The position numbers and the translations under genes are program-made. Shown here in pieces: positions 56,893-64,000 of a stretch of DNA of 64,000 nt. The notes under the pieces were generated by a model. It worked only from the letters and a program-made list of their open reading frames with translations. It made no database searches and was not told where the DNA came from. This DNA comes from Trachythela sp. YZ-2020 (taxonomy: Eukaryota; Cnidaria; Anthozoa; Malacalcyonacea; Clavulariidae): positions 10,639,501 to 10,703,500 of the forward strand of contig JADLSH010000393.1 in assembly GCA_016169945.1 (NCBI GenBank). The letters run 5' to 3'. The stretch's first letter is position 1; every line of letters starts with the position of its first letter.

Positions 56893-58912
56893 AAAATAAC
56901 TGCTTTTCGAGGAAGGCACTTCACATAGTGCATTTTTTTCACTAGATAGCTTTATTATTTGATACTACTTTGCTGTCAACGCAATATTATACTGTAAATT
57001 CTGGCAAAATATATAAAATATTGCCATTTTTGATACAAAGGTTAGCTCGCAAGGAAAAATGTTGTTCTTCACCAAAGAAAAACTACTCTAAAACAAAATC
57101 CATTGCCATTTTATTAATTGGTTTACTTAAACAAGCTATTCGCATGTTTTTATGCCAACTATAATTTTTGCCACTAAGTGCACGTGTTCGACCTATTGAC
57201 CTACACTTCAACTTGAAAGCAAAGACTATCAATCGAAGCAAAAATACTTCGTTATGCAATGAGTTCGTTTTATATACATTTAAGGCAAAGACAGCAAACA
57301 CCGCCTGGCTAACTCGTCTGTGTTGATAAATACAGTTTATTCAAGTGCCGAAGTGCGGAATTGAAGCAATGATGGCAGGCCCTAGGTTGTTTACCCACTT
57401 TCAAATGAATACGTTCGTTACCTTGTGGCACAGGCTATTCGTTACGTTATTAAAAAGCAATATATAGTAATTTCGACTTACTGGTTTAGAATCAAAAACT
57501 TGTTCCATCTTCTATAAATTCAGTAATTCACAGCGAAGAGCTTGTGTGGCACGCGTGTTATGTTTCACTTGCAGACTTGTCGCTGCCTCCCGTCAAAAAC
57601 CCTCTATCGTATCACACCCTATCTTGCTTACGATTGGTTGATGTTGACAGGTGAAAATCGTCAGGAAACTTCAAAGATGATAAGCCACAGATAAGGTTGC
57701 ACCAACTGACTAATTACACCAAAGCTCTGTTTACTGTTATGTCGAAAAAATGCAACTGAATTATCTCATTATATGCATGCCTTTTACATAGCGTTTGCAT
57801 ATTAAGATGTATTCAACGATGAGTAATACGCTTAAAAATAATAGCAAAACAATAGCGGCATTTTTCGCGTTCTTGCGAAATCCCTGGTAGGTCATTAAGG
57901 TGCTGATTATATAAGACATATGGATATTAGTATACAGTATTAACCTGAAAGTGCATAAAGTGCATCTATTAAAGACTAAGATAACTAGATAAAATATAGA
58001 ACAACGGTAACTCCGAAAATAAATTTTAATTTCGGAGTTACCGTTGGCTCAGTGGTTCTCGGCCCTCGCAATATTACAATATTTACAAACATAACAGAAT
58101 ATGAATACATCTACAATTTAGTAAATATTTACAATCGTTACAAAATAGGTCTTCAAGATGGTTAGTAAAGTTAACCTTATTACATAAGTTATTAAAGTAA
58201 AAGCGTCTGAGGAACATGCAGGTGAGATAGCAAGTTGTTTACATTCGACATCCAAGGCGTTAAAAAGAATTGCCAAGCCCCCCCCCCCCCCAGGCCCCAT
58301 GTTGGCCCCCCAGTAAACTATTTTGGCCTTCCCAGTGAAGGTCCCTTTTGTCTAAAATATAAGAAAAAAATTAAAAATGACTTAGTTCAGAAGAGAGTTA
58401 TGATATTCCCACAACAAAACCTTACTTTTATACCAAAAGCTTGGTCCGTTTAGATGGGATATATCAAAACTTGTTTCTGAAAATGAAACAAATCAAGCCA
58501 CAGACACTCAAGAACGACGAAAAGTTTCTGGCGCAGCAGAGTCCCTGTCATATCCGATCATACAACTATTCAGGTTTTATCCACGCCTCTGACTACTACG
58601 TACTGGCGCGTTTACGAGCAAGTGCTGTGAACTTACTTGTGGAAAAAATAATTATGTCATCAACTTATCTCCGTTTGATTTTATGAAGTATTTTAATTTG
58701 TGAGTTGAAATTTAAATTGCGAATCTGAAAAATCTACATCGACTTTTCGGATTCAGGTTGAATCAAGTAGTCTGAATCTTAGTACTCAGATAGTATAGTC
58801 AGACTAATCACGGGCGGTTGTATAGAACTCTTTAATATTTAGTATAGAACTCTTCTTCAATATTTTATGTAAATGTATTGTATCTCTCTGCATATTTCTT
58901 TCCAGAATGTTT
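56893..58912. other. Gene-free stretch
   Basis: AT-rich, with a poly-C run near 58280. ORFs here are short and lack family features. Confidence 0.5.
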
Positions 58913-59509
58913 TGGAAGTTGGACCTGTAATTATAGTGATGCTATATTTTGCACGTCACATACCAAGCAGGTATTAGAGTGGCGGGAAAACTAGCCAATC
59001 ACGTTGCAGCAATCTCCTTTAATGAAGTTTGTGTGGGAAAAATAGCACACCACACGATCAACACTGTCTGAGTAGATAGATATACAACTCATTTTTTCAT
59101 CCTAACCGTGAGAGCGAGCAGTTCTATACGAAAATTGCCTTGGAATTGCAACTTTCTGTGCAACTTTAATATCTGTCATATATTCCATATTATTGTATTA
59201 GTTAAATTAGTTATTGTGAAAAGACATTATAAAGATATATTCAGTTTATTTAAGTAAGTAGGAAATAACATGGATTCCTAAGGGCTTATCTAATTTGGAC
59301 AGTAGTTCTAATTTAGAGTTGTGAACGTCACCGGACGTTACCTGTCATTTTAGTAGATGGTAAATAGATTGTAAACTGATTGTTTCAGTCAGTGTGGCCA
59401 AGTATAGCATAGGGAACGTTGTAAAAGGATTGTTGAAGGATTGTTATTAAATATATGTTGTAAAATATTGATTGTTGAGAACCAGCAGAGGAGTGAACTC
59501 CTCAACACA

Positions 59510-59527
59510 TGGTCCTTCGAGCCGGAT
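59510..59527 (+). promoter_or_regulatory. Candidate tRNA primer-binding site of a BEL/Pao element
   Basis: TGGTCCTTCGAGCCGGAT starts with TGG and directly follows ...CAACACA, the form expected for an LTR end. Such a site binds the 3' end of a tRNA to prime reverse transcription. It precedes the gag ATG by 21 bp. Confidence 0.55.
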
Positions 59528-59547
59528 AGTTTTTATGAGATTGTGAA

Positions 59548-60780
59548 ATGGACGATTTGAAAAGAAAAAGACGAACGCGCGGTGGACACCGTGTTTTCAT
59601 AAGGAAAACTCTTGGAGAGGTGAAAGGAATGCTTTCAAATCCTGAATCGGAACGAGAAGCGCTTTACAACCGCACGTCTTCCTTAGAAGAGCAACTTGAA
59701 CTAATTCAAGCGCTTGACAACGATATCTTGAAGCAGCTTGAAGACATGTACGAAACAGAGGACACGGCTATCTCAAATGAAGTTGAAGAGCCTGGTGTAC
59801 TAAGGGCGGATATCAGGATATGAAGGCCGCAGTAAGGTTATTGGAAGAAGCACTGCTGCAAAAGAATGGATCGAATGAGAGCGAAACCACCGAGGAGCGA
59901 GAGAGTGTGAATGGAAACAGCGAATCAAGTACGAAAGCCATTCGCGTGAGGTTGCCGAAGCTCGAGATACGAAAGTTTGACGGGAAAATCGAACGATGGC
60001 AAGAATTTTGGGATTCATTCAGCAGCTCGGTGGATGAAAAGTACGCTGGCTTATCAGAAGTGGATAAATTTACGTGGGCTTTTGAAATATCAGGCAAGAG
60101 AGTCTATTTCGGGATATGCTTTAACGTCGGCGAATTACAAGAGTGCAAAGGAACAATTGCAGCAAAGATATGGGCGAAGCAATATAATTCAAAAGACGCA
60201 TATCAAGGAATTGTTTATGCTCCAACCAGTCTACAGCGACAGAGACCCGGCAAGATTGCGAGCATTGTACGACGCGACCGAAACACACCACCGTGGATTA
60301 CAAGCTCTTGAAGTAGAGCAGGATAGTTATTCTACGATTGTGGTTCCAGCTATAATCGCAAACTACCAGAGGCTGTACGACTAAACATTACACGAGGAAA
60401 GAAACACGACGAATGGAACATGGACGACTTGTTGAAGGAACTGTTGAGCGAACTGGAATTGCGGGAAGAACACTGGACGCCTAAACCACAACGATCTGAG
60501 AATACCAAGGGTGATCTTCGAAGCGCGTCAGCCTTGATGACCAAATCAGAAGATGAAAGGTGCGCTTATTGCTTGGAACGACACGCTCATGAGAGGTGTG
60601 ATAATTGATAAAGTGAGTAATGTAAAATATAGAAAATCAGTAGCACGTAGATATGGACGATGTTTTGCATGTTTAAGTAAAGGACATTTATCAAGAGACT
60701 GTCGTAGGAAAAGTAATTGCAAAATATGTAATAAGGGTGGGCATCATGTATCCCTTTGTGAAATCCAAGTGGGAGGGGAG
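59548..60780 (+). pseudogene. BEL/Pao gag relic with zinc knuckles
   Basis: The start is at ATG 59548 (DDLKRKRRTRGGHRVFIRKT). After a frameshift near 59815, the capsid-like segment VRLPKLEIRKFDGKIERWQE follows. Another frameshift near 60075 leads to SGYALTSANYKSAKEQLQQR, and a third near 60380 to WNMDDLLKELLSELELRE. Three Cys/His knuckles follow: CAYCLERHAHERCD, CFACLSKGHLSRDC and CKICNKGGHHVSLC. Confidence 0.8.
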
Positions 60781-60880
60781 GGCAACGTTTCCATTGTTTC
60801 GGCAAGTAATGGAAGTCCTAACATGCATGTTCGCTCCGAGTGTCGAGTGGTGTTGCAAACAGCGCAAGGTATACTGAAAG

Positions 60881-61327
60881 GTGCTCAAAATGAAGGCACG
60901 AATTCGCGTGATGTTTGATACGGGAAGTCATAAGTCTTTCATGACTTCCAAGGTTGTAAAAGCAGTGGGGTTGCCAGTAAAAAGGAAGGAATGGTTAGAA
61001 ATGAGTACTTTTGGTAAGGCGATGAATGATTATAAGCTGCGAGATGTTTTCGACCTTAAGATTGTGCCTGTTAAGGGGGGAGAGCCGATTACTGTAGAGG
61101 CGTACGGTGTTGAAACTATCGCTCAGGTTAGAAACGAGCATGTTGAATTGAAAAGAAGGGAATATTCTCACTTACGCGGGCTTTGGTTCTCAGATGTGTG
61201 TAAGGGTAGTGAGGTGTTTGACATAGATATTTTGATTGGTTCTGATTTTCTTTGGTGCTTTCAAAACGGCAATACAGTGCGTGGAAAGGCTCACGAGCCA
61301 GTAGCGGTTGAGACGACTTTAGGTTGA
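60881..61327 (+). pseudogene. BEL/Pao aspartic protease region
   Basis: It reads ARIRVMFDTGSHKSFMTSKV with the catalytic DTG, and later DIDILIGSDFLWCF. The frame is open for 148 codons but disconnected from gag and RT by frameshifts. Confidence 0.75.
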
Positions 61328-61439
61328 GTTCTTTCAGGGAAAGTCAAAGGGCCAGGTTATGGTACAGAAGCACAGGTAAGTTGTGTTAATTTAGTTAAGG
61401 AAGAGCATGTTTCTAGTTTTCCCCACACGTCTGACAATG

Positions 61440-62690
61440 TTCATAGATTGTGGGATCTTGATACTATAGGTATACGCGAAGAAGACGAAGTGCATGAAGC
61501 CTTGAAGGAAGCAATAAGCTTCGACGGTAATCGTTATCAAGTACACTTGCCGTGGAAGGAAGGGCATGAGCCCTTTGAATTATAACAATAGTTTGAAACG
61601 ACTTAAGAACCAAATTACTAAATTGAAGCGAGAGCCAGATGTTTTGGAGGAGTATAGCCAGGTTATAAATAGTCAGCTAGAGGCAGGAATAATCGAGCCA
61701 GTTGTAGATGACTAGAAAGGGCAGAAAAGGTTCATTATTTACCTCACCACGCAGTTGTTAGAAAGGAAGCGAAGACTACAAAGGTGAGGGTAGTGTATGA
61801 CGCGTCGTGTAAGGAAGCAAAAAATTAATGGCGTTTCATTAAATGATTGCTTGTATGTTGGACCGCCATTGACACCATTGTTATTCGAAATTATTTTGCG
61901 CTTTAGAGAAAAACGCATTGCGCTTGCGGCCGACATAGAAAAGGCGTTTCTTAATATCGAAATAGCGAAAACCGACCGAGACGTTTTACGATTTTTATGG
62001 GTAGATGATCTAAATAGCGATAAGATTATGCCTGTTGTAGTGTTGTGTATAGATTTTGCCGTGTTGTTTTTGGCGTAAACTGTTCGCCATTTCTCATTGA
62101 ACGCAACATTGCGTTACCATCTTGACTCGTATGCGCTTAACAAACCGGAATTCACGCAAAAACTGAAGGATAGCTTTTACGTCGATGATCTTATTTCAGG
62201 CGAACAATCAGATCAGAAAACCATCGAATTCGGTATAGAGACGCAAAACAGACATTTTTAGCCGGCGGATTTCGATTGATGGCTTACAAACAGCGACGCA
62301 GTAAGAAAAGTTATACAAGTGCATGAGAGCGAGGATAACGTCGAGATTGGCGAGAAAATCCGACAGTTGGAAGATGAGAAATCTTATGCAAAATGCGTGT
62401 TAGAAGAGTGTGATGAAAGTATGAAACTCGTTTAAAGAAGGTATTAGGCCTTCCATGGAATTGTGAAACTGACACATTCCATTTTAATTTGGCGCGAGTT
62501 GCTGACAGAGCAACGGGGTTAATCCCCACGAAACGTAACGTATTGAGTATTTTGGCGGCTCTGTATGATCCTTTAGGAATAGTCAGTCCGATATTAGTTA
62601 TTATAAAGGTTTTGTTTCAAGAGATATGTGTAGCGAGCCTTGACTGGGACACAGAAATACATGATAAAATGAAAGAAAAATGGCATGCAT
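61440..62690 (+). pseudogene. BEL/Pao reverse transcriptase relic
   Basis: Pieces in several frames: FWDLDTIGIREEDEVHEAL region near 61445, [13 protein letters not shown] near 61785, [40 protein letters not shown], a catalytic FYVDDLISGEQ at 62175-62205, and RNVLSILAALYDPLGIVSPI near 62535. All the RT landmarks of BEL/Pao remain, but the frame is broken repeatedly. Confidence 0.8.
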
Positions 62691-62699
62691 CTGATACGA

Positions 62700-63590
62700 T
62701 TTGCTTGAAATTTCAAAGGCACCGAACCACAGTCCAAGCACACTACAGGGTATGTTTGAATCGTGCTAGAATGTGCATTTCAAGTGGATTCGATATTTTA
62801 ACCAATAGAGTTTTAAGTTTTAAGAGGAAAATAGACAGGCAATTTGGACATGTCATTTTAATTAATATAGATCGAGATAGAAGCGGTAGTTTAGAAATAT
62901 TTTGTTTATCTTCGCAATATTAACGCGCCAACACTGCAAATCGAGTAGGAAAAAATGACGCAGACGCCAAGTAGTTCAGATGGATTCGATGATCGAAACG
63001 ATGCTGCTTTCTTGTATTCCAACCCTTTTGATATAAACGAAAGCATACGAAAATGCTGCTTCCAGTAGCCAGATTGACGATCGTCTCAATATATAACCTC
63101 GAACCACCCCAGTCGTGGTCTTGGAATCTCCCAGTACTGAGGTTGATTCATTTGACCAACCATTCTAGCAATAGCCATTATGGCTAATGTTATGGTTCGG
63201 ACGTATTGAAAATACATCATGTTTTGGTCGATTCTTTGCAATGTAAGAAATAACTTTCTCCTTCTTCTTACAAGCGATCTGCGTCTGGCAGAAACGCGCG
63301 TTCTTTGATACTGGTAATAAAGCAATAGCAAAGAAGCGTTCTCCATCTTGCGCGCCAAATATTTAAAACTGAAACTCTATACGAAATCACCAAAAATATA
63401 TTTTTAATGGACTTTTAGATTATTAGATAAGTTATCTCTCAACAACAGCGAACAAGCAAGCAGTACTTTTCTAGTGTGACCGCGACGTGCTTGGCTTACA
63501 TTCTAGCACGAGCTTGGTATGGTGTTCACGCAAGCACGCTAATCCGGTGGTAATCTCCAAGCACAAGCGCTAGTGTGACCGCGACCTAAG
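62700..63590 (-). mobile_element. Harbinger-derived insertion in the BEL/Pao element
   Basis: It interrupts the BEL/Pao sentence between KMKEKWH and DLSDLKLIQEI. The minus strand encodes a Harbinger-like N-terminus. The right end contains AGGTCGCGGTCACACTAGCG followed inward by a second, direct GTGACCGCGAC. The left terminal repeat was not found, so the extent is approximate. Confidence 0.5.
63000..63358 (-). pseudogene. PIF/Harbinger-like transposase N-terminal relic
   Basis: 63358-63086 reads RRRSLVRRRRKLFLTL and YWEIPRPRLGWFEVIY. After a stop, GYWKQHFRMLSF appears in another frame near 63040. The Arg-rich run, YW-IPRP and WK-x-x-FRM order match Harbinger N-termini as I know them. The DDE catalytic domain is absent. 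Confidence 0.45.
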
Positions 63591-64000
63591 TGACTTGAAA
63601 TTGATTCAAGAAATAATCATAAACAGATGTTTGTATGGTTCCATTGATAACACGCAGAATTGTACATTGCACGGATTTTCAGATGCAAGTATGAAAGCGT
63701 ATAGCGCTGTAATATACTTTGTTTGCGAATTGAATGGTTCTATTCATGTTGAGTTGTTAACATCCAAAACTAGGATTGCACCACTAAAAACACAAACAAT
63801 TCCTAGGCTAGAGTTAATGTCCGCATTCATCTTGGCAAAACTGATGTCTACAGTACAAAGGGCATTGGCGCATGAAGTTTCTGAATTAAAAACTAGATTT
63901 TGGGTTGACAGTAAGACTGTGCTTTGTTGGATCGACAATAAAGGCGAGTGGAAACAGTTCGTTAGGCATCGAGTAAATGAGATTTTGAAATTAAGTGACA
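63590..64000 (+). pseudogene. BEL/Pao RNase H-like region (partial)
   Basis: The frame resumes as CTLHGFSDASMKAYSAVIYF, TSKTRIAPLKTQTIPRLELM and RFWVDSKTVLCWIDNKGEWK, the RNase H block of BEL/Pao. It continues past the window's right edge. Confidence 0.8.

Larger units (their letters stand above)
58913..64000 (+). mobile_element. Decayed BEL/Pao LTR retrotransposon, running off the right edge
   Basis: The order is 5' LTR ending at about 59509 (start not defined), primer site, gag with zinc knuckles, aspartic protease, RT and RNase H. At least eight frameshifts or stops break it, and a Harbinger-derived segment interrupts RT-RNase H (about 62700-63590). Integrase and the 3' LTR lie outside the window. 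Confidence 0.8.

Noticed and set aside
58441..58686. 81-codon ORF as a host exon
   Set aside because: It has no recognisable motif or splice context, and its length is within chance for this composition.
1..64000. CRISPR arrays, operons or prokaryotic genes
   Set aside because: No spaced identical repeats were seen, the genes have spliceosomal introns, and the mobile elements are eukaryotic.

Overview
The window is eukaryotic DNA from an invertebrate animal. The genes carry GT-AG introns and the DNA between exons is packed with transposable elements. There are no operons, Shine-Dalgarno sites or CRISPR arrays. The mix of CR1-like LINEs, BEL/Pao, copia, hAT, Harbinger and foldback elements, tRNA-derived SINEs and a hammerhead-bearing tandem repeat suggests an early-branching animal such as a cnidarian. 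That placement is inference; no species is claimed.

The central feature is one complete host gene on the + strand. It is an orthologue of PIBF1/CEP90, a centriolar-satellite and ciliogenesis coiled-coil protein. I assembled it from 15 exons between 16929 and 43764. All 14 introns are GT-AG, every phase is consistent, and the result is 761 codons plus stop. Its introns hold most of the mobile DNA: BEL/Pao in intron 1, LINEs in introns 5 and 11, a dimeric hammerhead repeat in intron 10, copia in intron 13, and MITEs in several others.

At the left edge a second, unrecognised gene lies on the minus strand. It has a TATA box, a coiled-coil first exon (1311-1053) and a second exon (621 to beyond base 1) containing 21-bp tandem repeats that encode a seven-residue repeat. 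A MITE sits in its intron. A short intronless zinc-ribbon-like ORF lies at 50050-49874 (-).

Layout: 1-1400 minus-strand gene; 1551-5305 MITEs and a broken LINE (+) with a 2A-like motif; 5372-6717 MITEs; 6790-11500 a nearly full-length but frameshifted LINE (-); 11975-12631 a hAT-type element; 12950-16345 an inverted-repeat-bounded element holding a RecQ-like helicase relic, itself split by nested LINEs and two twin Harbinger-type MITEs; 16682-16857 a MITE in the PIBF1 upstream region; 16929-43764 PIBF1; 44758-45754 and 47148-47754 large foldback elements; 49000-57000 repeats and non-autonomous hAT-like elements; 59510-64000 a second, decayed BEL/Pao element (+) running off the right edge.

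Nearly every transposon protein seen is broken by stops, frameshifts or deletions. The main exception is a 5'-truncated LINE reverse transcriptase ORF at 37088-35661 (-). Many short insertions keep exact target-site duplications, so their boundaries are well supported.
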